A DNA stretch of 35,778 bases from Actinomycetota bacterium (GTDB lineage Bacteria > Actinomycetota > Actinomycetes > UBA12327): positions 1 through 35,778 of the forward strand of contig JAPLBW010000028.1 in the NCBI GenBank assembly GCA_026392555.1. The letters are read 5' to 3'. Every line of letters begins with the position of its first letter. The stretch's first letter is position 1. Positions 14,848 through 22,394 of this stretch are shown in pieces. The notes beneath the pieces are model-generated. The model was not told the origin of the DNA, did not search any database, and worked only from the letters and a program-made list of their open reading frames with translations. The position numbers were made by a program, and so were the translations under genes.

Positions 14848-15825
14848 ATGACCGCGGTGAGTGATCGCCAGAGCAGTGCAGCTAGCGAGCCCAGCGAATG
14901 GCAAAAGAAGATCGCGGGGGAATGGCATGGTCGTCCCGGTTTGTTTGATCCTGAGGGCAACCACGTCGGCTATGAGCGCATTGCGCGCGCCAGTGAGGTA
15001 TTGCCTGACGGCACCACGGTTTACTGGATGAATGGCACCTTGGACGGTTCCGGGCCACTGCGCAACCGTTTCCAACTCGGCGCCGACTTCCGCTTTGAAG
15101 TCATCGACTCCGATGAGAACCGCGTGTACATGGGTCCTGACTTTTATGGCACGGGTCAGCCCTACGGCTTGTTCGTTGATGCGCACTACTACTCACCCGG
15201 ATGGCAAGCCGACCTTCGTACATGGAACCAAGTCCTTCCGGACGGCAAGACCCAGGTTTACTCATCGGTCTTGCACGACGGCTGGAGCGTGTGCGCGGTA
15301 TTTAACGGCTTGTACAAGGTTGTTGATGTTGGCGCGAATGATCAAGAGACCCAAGGCTTCATTGATTCATGGATCCGGGACGAAACAGAGCGCGCGCCTC
15401 GCCCTCATGTCTTGCCAACCAAGCAAAAGGGTGCGTGGACCGGAACTCTTGAGGTCTATGACGCCGCCTCACGGGAGAAGGTAGGCGACAACTTCGTCAC
15501 CATCGACCATGAGCCTTTGTCGCTCGTACGTACCAAGCAGACGATCACCTGGGAAGGTGCTATCAACCGCAAGTACACTTTTGAGCGCTTGCGCCGCGAT
15601 CAAAACACGACCTATGACGGCCCGGACATCATGGGAAATGCGCGTAACTACGGACGTGCCTTATTCACGAGCCAGCACTTCACCGGTGGTGACGTGTGGA
15701 AGATTAAGGGACGCGAATACCTGCTCGATGACTCGCAGTCGTTGAGCATTGTGTGGGAAGCATTTAAGGGCGACATGCTCACTAACGTTATTTTCGGACA
15801 GCTGGATTGGAAGGCACAAGCATGA
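14848..15825 (+). CDS. Beta-rich (calycin-like?) protein of unknown function, copy 2
   Basis: This 325-residue tandem paralogue of the preceding protein has the same order of motifs: WHGRPGLFD, YWMN, VIDSDENRVYMGPDFYG, YYSPGWQADL, VYSSVLHDGW, PTKQKGAWTG, IDHEPLSLVRTKQTITW, YTFERLR and KIKGREY. Differences cluster in a variable middle stretch (about 165-195), which may set ligand choice. The ATG is preceded by GGAAGTAGGG. The stop codon overlaps the ATG of the NOL-like SDR gene (ATGA), so the two are translationally coupled and probably act on the same compound. Conservation of Trp, Tyr and charged residues rather than a nucleophile favours ligand binding or cofactor-free chemistry, but this is an impression, not proof. 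Confidence 0.75.
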   Translation: MTAVSDRQSSAASEPSEWQKKIAGEWHGRPGLFDPEGNHVGYERIARASEVLPDGTTVYWMNGTLDGSGPLRNRFQLGADFRFEVIDSDENRVYMGPDFYGTGQPYGLFVDAHYYSPGWQADLRTWNQVLPDGKTQVYSSVLHDGWSVCAVFNGLYKVVDVGANDQETQGFIDSWIRDETERAPRPHVLPTKQKGAWTGTLEVYDAASREKVGDNFVTIDHEPLSLVRTKQTITWEGAINRKYTFERLRRDQNTTYDGPDIMGNARNYGRALFTSQHFTGGDVWKIKGREYLLDDSQSLSIVWEAFKGDMLTNVIFGQLDWKAQA

Positions 15826-16655
15826 GCGAGAACCGTTCCGTCGTCGTCACTGGTGGAACCCGTGGCATTGGCCAAGGATTAGTGCGCGAATTCATCAAGG
15901 CGGGTTGCCGAGTCACGTTCACTGGATCCAGTGAGGCATCCACGGCCAAGGGTCTTGAGGCTCTCGGCGGAGCGTCAGCGAACTTGACTGCTACGGCATG
16001 CAACATCACGGACCGCGACCAAGTCCAAGCCGTATGGGATCACGCCGTTGCTACGTACGGTCGGGTAGACATCTGGATTAACAACGCGGGCATTTCGTTG
16101 CCGCGTAAGGCTTTTCAGGAGCACGCGGTTGCGGACTTGCAGGACATCGTCGACACCAACATCGTGGGAATCTTCAATGGTGATGCGGTGGCGATGAAGG
16201 GCATGTTGGCTCAAGGTTCTGGTTATATCTGGAACATGGAGGGCTTTGGTTCAAACGGTCAGACCAGTTCAGGCCTGGGTCCGTATGGCGCGACTAAGCG
16301 TGCGCTGAACTACCTCACCAAAGTGCTGATTAAGGAACTCAAGGGCACTGGCGTTGGCATGGGTTACCTCAGCCCCGGCATTGTCGCCACTGACTTGTTG
16401 ATCCAAGACTATGAAGACGATATGGAACAGTGGGAAAAGGTCAAGAAGACCTTCAACATCTTGGGTGACACGGTGGAGACGGTTACGCCTTACCTTGTTG
16501 AGGGTGTCTTGAAGACCGAGAAGAGTGGAAAGCGCGTGGCATGGCTGACTCCCGCAAAAGCTGGTGGCCGCTTCGCGACAGCCGGGTTCAAGAAGCGCAA
16601 CATCTTTGACCAGATTGACCCCCGCAAGACCATGGATCAGCAGGACGCCTCGTAG
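15822..16655 (+). CDS. Short-chain dehydrogenase resembling chlorophyll b reductase (NOL/NYC1)
   Basis: This 277-residue Rossmann-fold SDR has TGGTRGIG at 10-17 for NAD(P)H, IWINNAG at 84-90 and the catalytic pair Tyr155/Lys159 in PYGATK. Features beyond the generic family match the plant chlorophyll b reductases: IWNMEGFGSNG (plant IFNMDGAGSGG), SPGIVATDLL, the DTVETVTPYLV segment, GKRVAWLTP (plant SGKAVNYLTP) and a basic tail. NOL/NYC1 reduce the C7 formyl group of chlorophyll b. The start at 15822 is chosen because GGAAGG lies just upstream and it overlaps the preceding stop as ATGA. It lacks the membrane helices of NYC1, so it is closer to NOL. The membrane-protein gene follows with a one-base overlap. 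Substrate remains inferred. Confidence 0.75.
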   Translation: MSENRSVVVTGGTRGIGQGLVREFIKAGCRVTFTGSSEASTAKGLEALGGASANLTATACNITDRDQVQAVWDHAVATYGRVDIWINNAGISLPRKAFQEHAVADLQDIVDTNIVGIFNGDAVAMKGMLAQGSGYIWNMEGFGSNGQTSSGLGPYGATKRALNYLTKVLIKELKGTGVGMGYLSPGIVATDLLIQDYEDDMEQWEKVKKTFNILGDTVETVTPYLVEGVLKTEKSGKRVAWLTPAKAGGRFATAGFKKRNIFDQIDPRKTMDQQDAS

Positions 16656-17356
16656 TGGCCTTGACTGACTGCGTTACCTATCCGTTGGGCTTAGCGGCCG
16701 AAGATATCGTGCCGATTGTTCTCGCAGGTGTGGGTTATTGGTACCTATCCAAGCGCGTGCTCAACGATTTTGATGGGTCGCCAGCTGTTGCCCTAGCCAT
16801 GCGCATCGCCGCTGTGCTTTTGGTCGTGTGTTCGTTCTTGGCCGGACCGGTGCGAAAGATCCTGGCCAACGTTGCTGCAGTACCCATTTGCGCGCCGGAT
16901 TTCGATGTCCCCTATTCACAATTCCAGATTCCCTTTGTCGCTGCGCTGGCCCCAGGGTTTGCGATCTTGACTTGGGGTGTGATCTGCACGCTCAAGGGCC
17001 GCAAGGTGGCCTTCTGGCCGGCCAGCGTGCTGTTAGCGCTCGGCGTCGTGGCTGCGGTTGCCGTGGGTGAGCGGACGATCCTGTTTGCAGTAGGTGGGCT
17101 CTGGGCCACGGCCCTGGCCGTTTCGGCCGGCATCCTTGCCGCTCGCCAACGTGATTTTGTGACAACGGGACTCTTTGCCCTCTACGCCTTGGGTACTTTG
17201 GCCCTACCGCCGATCAGCTCTAAAGGGAATGTTTCTGATGTAAATGTTCAGTGGTTGGCGCAAGGGATTAATACCGCCACACAAGGGCTGTTCCTTTATT
17301 CCTGCTATCGACTATTTACACGTTTCCAACGCCAGTCCACGAACACCATCGTCTAG
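16655..17356 (+). CDS. Polytopic membrane protein of unknown function
   Basis: This 233-residue protein has about six or seven hydrophobic helices (roughly 18-34, 46-66, 90-112, 120-138, 143-163, 170-188 and 200-220) with short loops and a basic C terminus. I recognise no family. Its GTG start overlaps the stop of the NOL-like SDR gene by one base, so it depends on that gene for translation. A role as membrane anchor or transporter for the hydrophobic substrate of the SDR is reasonable but unsupported by motif. Two cysteines (about 71-80) sit in a loop before helix 3. The maleate-isomerase-fold gene follows 11 bases later. Confidence 0.75.
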   Translation: MALTDCVTYPLGLAAEDIVPIVLAGVGYWYLSKRVLNDFDGSPAVALAMRIAAVLLVVCSFLAGPVRKILANVAAVPICAPDFDVPYSQFQIPFVAALAPGFAILTWGVICTLKGRKVAFWPASVLLALGVVAAVAVGERTILFAVGGLWATALAVSAGILAARQRDFVTTGLFALYALGTLALPPISSKGNVSDVNVQWLAQGINTATQGLFLYSCYRLFTRFQRQSTNTIV

Positions 17357-17367
17357 GGAGAACACAC

Positions 17368-18114
17368 ATGGGTGATCAACTCGCTTTCCGCAAGAAGTTT
17401 GGTGTCTTGGCACCGAGTACGAACTCCATCGTCGAGCCGGACTTCAATCGCATGGGTGTTCCCGGCGTTACGCCACTGTTTAGTCGCATTTACATTTATG
17501 ACCAAGACCTGTCAACTGAAGCGCAGATGGAGAAGTTGCGCGTACAGCTCGATGAGTCCTTGGACTACGCCATTGATCTGGTCCGCACGGCCGAAGTTGA
17601 TTACATGGTCATGGGCATGTCGGCCGAGACCTTCTGGGGTGGTGTTGCGGGCAATGACTACTTCAAGGCACGCGTCAAAGAACGTTCGGGCGGGCTTGAT
17701 GTCGCCACCGGTGCGGAAGGGTGTCAAAAGGTCCTCAACAGTTACAACGTCAAGTCCATCTCTGTTGTCACGCCGTATCAAGAGAACGGTGACCGAGAGG
17801 TCATCAATTACTTTGAGGAGATTGGCTTCGAGGTCAAGAAGTTGATCGGCCTCAAGCGTCCAACCGCGGTTTCTATTGCGCACACCACGGAAGACGAACT
17901 TCGCGATGCCCTCATTGAACTCAATGAGAGCGGCGCCGAAGCCATCGTCCAGGTGGGCACGAACTTGTCCATGGTCCGCCTAGCCGCTGAGGCCGAGCGC
18001 TGGTTCCACAAGCCTGTTGTGGCTATTAATGCTGCGACGTGGTGGATGGCCCTGCGTGAGAATGGCATCAACGACAAGCTCTACGGCTTTGGCCGCATGT
18101 TTGAGGACTTCTAA
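17368..18114 (+). CDS. Maleate isomerase / Asp-Glu racemase-fold protein without the usual cysteines
   Basis: This 248-residue protein has the layout of maleate cis-trans isomerases and arylmalonate decarboxylases: FGVLAPSTNSIVEPDF at the start, MVMGMSAETFWGG at 80-92, VVTPYQENGDREV, and VQVGTNLSMVRLAAEAERW followed by KPVVAINAATWWMALR. Classical members use two Cys in the MVMGMS and VQVGTNL regions; here these are Met84-Ser85 and Thr198-Asn199, and the only cysteine is Cys119. The two-Cys isomerase mechanism therefore seems absent, so it may be another lyase, decarboxylase or isomerase. AGGGAG precedes the ATG. It is the last gene of the rightward SDR unit. Maleate as substrate would fit pyrrole-ring breakdown, but the missing cysteines argue for caution. 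Confidence 0.75.
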   Translation: MGDQLAFRKKFGVLAPSTNSIVEPDFNRMGVPGVTPLFSRIYIYDQDLSTEAQMEKLRVQLDESLDYAIDLVRTAEVDYMVMGMSAETFWGGVAGNDYFKARVKERSGGLDVATGAEGCQKVLNSYNVKSISVVTPYQENGDREVINYFEEIGFEVKKLIGLKRPTAVSIAHTTEDELRDALIELNESGAEAIVQVGTNLSMVRLAAEAERWFHKPVVAINAATWWMALRENGINDKLYGFGRMFEDF

Positions 18115-18120
18115 CCGCTC

Positions 18121-19545
18121 TTAGTTAGTCAACAAAGGGGTGTCAACGGGTGCGACCCGGTAGCACCCCTTTGTTGTGCGGTCCTTCAGTGTGCATGTGT
18201 CGTCCCACGTGATCTGACGTAGTGTCGTCGCACCGGCGTATTGACCTTGCGTCCAGTTAGACCCGTAAGCAACAGCCGAACTGTAGCTAGTTCCCAACGA
18301 CCACATGGCGTCTTTGAATGCATTGGGAGTCACGTTCTTGGGGGCCTTATCGAGGGCCGCCTTGAGCAAGAGGGTGGCATCGCAGAACTGCAAAATGATG
18401 CGGTAGTTTTCACGGTTTCCTTCAGGCGGGTTAGCGCCAGCCGCATCAACAATTTGCTTGCACACACCTTCATTCGGTCGAGCGGGATCCGGGAATGGCA
18501 GGGTCGAGGAGTCGCTCCGGTTATCTGATGAGGGAGAGAATCCAAGCCCGATCATTCCGATGCGACTTTTCCCAACGATGGTTTCGGGGTTGTCGACAAA
18601 GAATGCGGGGTTGTCGTATGAGGACATGGTGTACTTCGCTGTTAGTTCCTCGGCTTCAGTCGAGGACAACGCCACTGCCTCGATCCGTTCGCCACCAAGA
18701 GCAATCACCCGGTCCAAGCCCTGGTTTTTTGCACCGGCGAGGGCCGCCGAGGAGGTGGCACCGAGGGAGCCAATGTTGGAGACGTCAATAAAGAAATTTG
18801 CCGACTTTGTCACGCCGATGCTCTGCAGATAAGGGGTCACGATCGTATCGATGGCTCGTCGTGAGACCGCCGCATCGGGGGCAATGACGGCCACACCTTG
18901 TGCGCCATCAAACCAGCCGGCTGCCTTCAGATTCGGCAGGAGCGTCTTGACGTAGGAGTCGAAGGGCGGCAGCGACGTGGACCACAGGTAGGGGCTATAG
19001 GTCTGGTACTCCTGCTGATCAAGCGGGACATACGTCTGGTCCAACATGATCGCTCGCGCAGATTGGTAGCACGGACGAGCATTGTTTTGGAATTGGCCGT
19101 CCATAGCGATGGCAAAGATTTCCGCGTCCTGAGTGAAGGCTCGGCACTGAGCTTCCGCATATTCGGGGCTGTCGAGTTGTCCCATGTAGGGCTTGATAAT
19201 CGGGTTGATCTTGCGCCCGCCAGCCCCACCATTGGTATTCACGTAGTTGACAACCGCCTGGATACCTTTGGTGGTGACATCAAAGCCGCCGTCTTCGACA
19301 TTTTTAAAGCCCAAATTCTTGGCGACTTCGCCGATATCAACGACCAGATATCCAACATTGACCGTGTCAGCCGAAACACCAGGCGATGGTTGGTCCGCAG
19401 GACCGCCAGCGGCACTCGCGTCGCCGCCACTGCCAGCGGCACCGCTGCTGCTGTTGTTGTTGGAACTGCTACATCCCGCAACAAGGGCAGCGCAGGCCAA
19501 CAGAGCGATCAGTGATCGAGCGATGATGAAACGTGACAAGTGCAC
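18121..19545 (-). CDS. ABC transporter substrate-binding lipoprotein (Liv/HAAT type), copy 1
   Basis: This 474-residue protein has a lipoprotein signal (basic start, hydrophobic core, lipobox LVAG with Cys25) and a Gly/Ser/Ala-rich linker. A type I periplasmic binding domain of the branched-chain amino acid (Peripla_BP_6) class follows. It is clearly paralogous to the protein at 24594-26033: both contain GQFQNNARPCY, a YSPYLWS or FSPYLWS block, GWF(D/N)G and a C-terminal RTTKGCYRV- or SGKPGCFLY-like Cys pair. A GTG start follows the strong GGAGGAGGT site. It is the last gene of the leftward ABC operon. Ligands of the family include amino acids, short amides and aromatic acids; the specific ligand is unknown. 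Confidence 0.88.
   Translation of the reverse strand: MHLSRFIIARSLIALLACAALVAGCSSSNNNSSSGAAGSGGDASAAGGPADQPSPGVSADTVNVGYLVVDIGEVAKNLGFKNVEDGGFDVTTKGIQAVVNYVNTNGGAGGRKINPIIKPYMGQLDSPEYAEAQCRAFTQDAEIFAIAMDGQFQNNARPCYQSARAIMLDQTYVPLDQQEYQTYSPYLWSTSLPPFDSYVKTLLPNLKAAGWFDGAQGVAVIAPDAAVSRRAIDTIVTPYLQSIGVTKSANFFIDVSNIGSLGATSSAALAGAKNQGLDRVIALGGERIEAVALSSTEAEELTAKYTMSSYDNPAFFVDNPETIVGKSRIGMIGLGFSPSSDNRSDSSTLPFPDPARPNEGVCKQIVDAAGANPPEGNRENYRIILQFCDATLLLKAALDKAPKNVTPNAFKDAMWSLGTSYSSAVAYGSNWTQGQYAGATTLRQITWDDTCTLKDRTTKGCYRVAPVDTPLLTN
18130..18176. terminator. Long hairpin overlapping the end of the binding-protein gene
   Basis: CAACAAAGGGGTG (18130-18142) and CACCCCTTTGTTG (18164-18176) are perfect 13-bp arms, with a smaller GGGT/ACCC stem between them. 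It sits where the rightward maleate-isomerase-fold gene and the leftward ABC operon converge. It includes the last codons of the binding protein, so it is probably a bidirectional terminator embedded in coding sequence. Confidence 0.65.
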
Positions 19546-19566
19546 GGCGTACCTCCTCCGCTTACA

Positions 19567-21954
19567 TTACGACACGGTGGCGGTAAATGGGCCTGATCTT
19601 TCAACTGCAGTCATATCGGCGCCTAAGTACGAACGTACGACGTCTGGGTGATTGCGCACAGCTTCGGGTGAACCCTCGGCGATGACCGCTCCAAGCTCCA
19701 TGGCGACCACTCGCTGCGCCAGACGGAAGAGCAGGGGTAGGTCGTGTTCAACCACCACCAGGGTGGTTCCCAGATCGCGGTTGACTCCGGTCAGGAGTTG
19801 AACCAAACTCTCGCCCTCAGATTGCGCAATTCCACCGGCAGGTTCGTCCAGCAAGAGAACTTGCGGATCCAGCGCCAGCATGCAGGTGATTTCCACCATG
19901 CGACGAGTTCCGGTGGACAGCTCACCCACGGGCTTGGCTTGCAAATAATCAAGCCCCATCACTTCGAGGTACTGCATGGCGCGTGCCTTCTTGGCGCGAT
20001 CAGCCATGGGCAAGCCCAAGAGCGAGCTAGTCACTCCGGTGGGAGCAGTGCGCTCCATGGCGACCATCACGGTTTCCAGAACGCTTATCGTTGGGTACAA
20101 CCGAGCAGCCTGGAACGAGCGCACGAGACCGAGTTTGGCCCGAGCCTCTGGAGAGAGCTTGGTGATGTCGCGACCGTTGAACACGATGGAGCCGCTGTCG
20201 GGCGCGGTGAAGCCGGCAATAATTTCAAACAAGGTGGTCTTGCCGGCGCCATTCGGCCCGATGATTCCCAAAATCTCACCAGGCTGGACGGCCAAGTCCA
20301 CGCCCGTAACGGCCTTGATGCCGCCGAATGAACGTGATGCCCCGGTGACTTGAAGAATCGGGGGCAACGCCTGTGGATCGATTCCGACGAACGGATCACG
20401 GCCAACGTTTTGCTTCAGGGGCGTCACATCAATCACAGCAATGCGACGGTCCTCGCCATCGACTTCACCTTCGTCGAAGCGAATGGCGGCTTGTGGATCA
20501 ACACCTTGCAACCGCGCCAGGCCAAAGGCCGCGGAATTGCGCACGCGGACAAGCAATCCACCTAGGCCGCGAGGGATGAGAACGATGATGATGACGGAGA
20601 GCAGGATTAACAATGGTGGGATGAATTCATTCAGTGTCACTAATTGTGGGACGCGGCTGTAGAGCGCACCGATCACCGGTCCGGGAAGGACGCCTAAACC
20701 TCCGAGCACGCTTTGTGAAACCACATCAACGCTGAAGGCACCCTTGAAGAAATCAGGCGTCAGGGTCGTGACCGAGTTAGCGATGACGACGCCGCCAAGT
20801 CCAGCAATTGCACCAGCGATACCAAAGGTTTGAAGTTTGCGGTACGGCGCAGCGATCGTGAATGCTCTCGCTGCGTCTTCATTGTCACGCAGTGCACGAA
20901 GGACTCGACCCAAACCGGTACGACGGATGTTGGCCGCGATCAAGAAAGCAATCACGAGGAACACCAAAGAGAATAGGTAGTAGTTCTTTGGCAAACTGAA
21001 GTTGATATTGAGACCTGAAATTTGCAACGGATCAACGCGAATTCCGGAAGCGGTGGGGCCGATGAGAATTTCTTGGCGCAGCAACCACGATGAGGTGGCA
21101 AACGAGAAGGCTAGGGTGCTCACAGCTAGGGCAAGCCCGCGCAGTCGAAGGGCGGGAATTCCGACCAACACCGAGACGATGGCGCCAACAACTACGCCAG
21201 CCAGAAGCCCAAGGAAGAATTGTCCGGTTGCGGCGGAGACCTTGACGGCAACGGTGCCCGCGATGGCGGCAAAGGCGAATTGACCCAAGGAGAGTTGGCC
21301 AGCAACTCCGGTTAGCACGCCTACGGACAGGCCCACGATGGTGAAGCCAACGGCGAACGTCAAAATCGTGGCCGTCTTATTGGTTACGGTCAGGCCGATG
21401 TACACCGCGAAAGCCAAAGCGATGACCGAGATGAGGGGAGTAATCAGGCGAACGGTGAAGAGTCGACGAATTTGGGTGGGCAACTGGGGTGGATACAACT
21501 TGTTCCACTCACCGCGGTCTTCGTCACGACGCGAAGAAAGTTTGGGCTGGAGGAGCAAGCCAGCAAAGACCACGATGACCAAGGCAAGTTGCGGCAGCCC
21601 AGGCAAGTTTTGATTGCTTGCCAAGACCTGGGCCGCGACTCCGATCCCGACGGACGAGAAGAAGGCGATCGGCAAACTTTGGAAGCGGCCAAGGACGGCA
21701 CCGGCAAGCGGCAAGACCAGAAGCGATGGACCGAGGAAGTCCTTGTCCGGCAAGTTAATCGTTGGGTACACCAAGATCACAGAGAACGCGGCGATAGCGC
21801 CAGCGATTCCCCAGGACAAGGTGACCATGCGGCTTGCCGACACTCCAGCCAAGGAAGCGGCATCGGGGTTGTCGGCAGCGGCTCGAATTGCTAGTCCGTA
21901 ACGCGAGCGGCGAAGGAACAGTGACAGCGCGAGCAGAACGAGTGGGGCGAGCAA
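19567..21954 (-). CDS. Fused Liv-type permease LivH(C-half)-LivM and ATPase LivG
   Basis: This 795-residue frame contains in order the C-terminal half of a LivH permease (RYGLAIRAAADNPDAASLAG), a complete LivM permease (about 170-470; GQLSLGQFAFAAIAGTVAV, ALRDNEDAARAF), an acidic linker, and a LivG ATPase (about 530-780) with Walker A GPNGAGKTT, signature LSTGTRR and Walker B VLLLDEP. The apparent TTG start at 21954 is not real: the frame is open back to 22038 and the missing LivH N-terminal half is in another frame just upstream (to 22394). One indel near 22000-22010 would restore a LivH-LivM-LivG triple fusion of about 940 residues. It imports solutes across the membrane with the two binding lipoproteins of the operon. 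Confidence 0.8.
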   Translation of the reverse strand: MLAPLVLLALSLFLRRSRYGLAIRAAADNPDAASLAGVSASRMVTLSWGIAGAIAAFSVILVYPTINLPDKDFLGPSLLVLPLAGAVLGRFQSLPIAFFSSVGIGVAAQVLASNQNLPGLPQLALVIVVFAGLLLQPKLSSRRDEDRGEWNKLYPPQLPTQIRRLFTVRLITPLISVIALAFAVYIGLTVTNKTATILTFAVGFTIVGLSVGVLTGVAGQLSLGQFAFAAIAGTVAVKVSAATGQFFLGLLAGVVVGAIVSVLVGIPALRLRGLALAVSTLAFSFATSSWLLRQEILIGPTASGIRVDPLQISGLNINFSLPKNYYLFSLVFLVIAFLIAANIRRTGLGRVLRALRDNEDAARAFTIAAPYRKLQTFGIAGAIAGLGGVVIANSVTTLTPDFFKGAFSVDVVSQSVLGGLGVLPGPVIGALYSRVPQLVTLNEFIPPLLILLSVIIIVLIPRGLGGLLVRVRNSAAFGLARLQGVDPQAAIRFDEGEVDGEDRRIAVIDVTPLKQNVGRDPFVGIDPQALPPILQVTGASRSFGGIKAVTGVDLAVQPGEILGIIGPNGAGKTTLFEIIAGFTAPDSGSIVFNGRDITKLSPEARAKLGLVRSFQAARLYPTISVLETVMVAMERTAPTGVTSSLLGLPMADRAKKARAMQYLEVMGLDYLQAKPVGELSTGTRRMVEITCMLALDPQVLLLDEPAGGIAQSEGESLVQLLTGVNRDLGTTLVVVEHDLPLLFRLAQRVVAMELGAVIAEGSPEAVRNHPDVVRSYLGADMTAVERSGPFTATVS

Positions 21955-22394
21955 AACGATGGCGACAAAAGAGGGTTGGATGGTCGTCGCGCCCAGCTTG
22001 AGGCCATGAGGAACAAGCGACCGGATGCGTTGCTTTGGTTAACCACCAAGCCAAAAATGATCAGGAATTGGGCTAGACCGAGGGTGACAACGGTTCCAAG
22101 CACGCGGGGGGCGTCTGAAATTCGACGCACAAATCCCCATTCGACACCGGCGGCGATGAGTGCTCCGGCCAAGATGCCGACCGGGAACATCAGCCAGTAG
22201 GGCAGTCCCTGTTTAGCAACGATGGCACCGAAGATGGAAGCGGCGAAAATTCCGATAGCCACGTGGGCGAAGTTGATGAACCGGCTAGCGCGGTAGACCA
22301 GGACGAGTCCGATAGACAAGAGCCCGTAGAGGAACCCCGTGAAGAGTCCACTCAAAATGTTGGGGAACGAAAGGTCGAATCCACCGAGGTTCAT
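21891..22394 (-). CDS. LivH-type permease, N-terminal half, frameshifted
   Basis: The 167-residue frame starts with a normal LivH sequence (LSGLFTGFLYGLLSIGLVLVYRASRFINFAHV) through about residue 125 (LIIFGLVVNQSNASGRLF). It then turns into an unlikely Ser/Pro/Cys-rich tail. The expected continuation (PHGLKLGATTIQPSFVAI) is in the other frame and leads into the LivH-LivM-LivG fusion. The break thus lies near 22000-22010. Its ATG overlaps the stop of the MFS-LivF gene by four bases (ATGA). Either the gene carries a recent one-base indel, the read-out has a sequencing error, or a ribosomal frameshift is used; I see no classic slippery heptamer and favour the first two. Confidence 0.75.
   Translation of the reverse strand: MNLGGFDLSFPNILSGLFTGFLYGLLSIGLVLVYRASRFINFAHVAIGIFAASIFGAIVAKQGLPYWLMFPVGILAGALIAAGVEWGFVRRISDAPRVLGTVVTLGLAQFLIIFGLVVNQSNASGRLFLMASSWARRPSNPLLSPSFCSPHSFCSRCHCSFAARVTD

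Noticed and set aside
18898..19515. A 205-codon plus-strand frame over the first binding-protein gene.
   Set aside because: It lies antisense to a clear lipoprotein gene and has no ribosome site or family match.
22000..22040. Programmed ribosomal frameshift in the LivH gene.
   Set aside because: I see no slippery heptamer or strong downstream stem; an indel or sequencing error is simpler.
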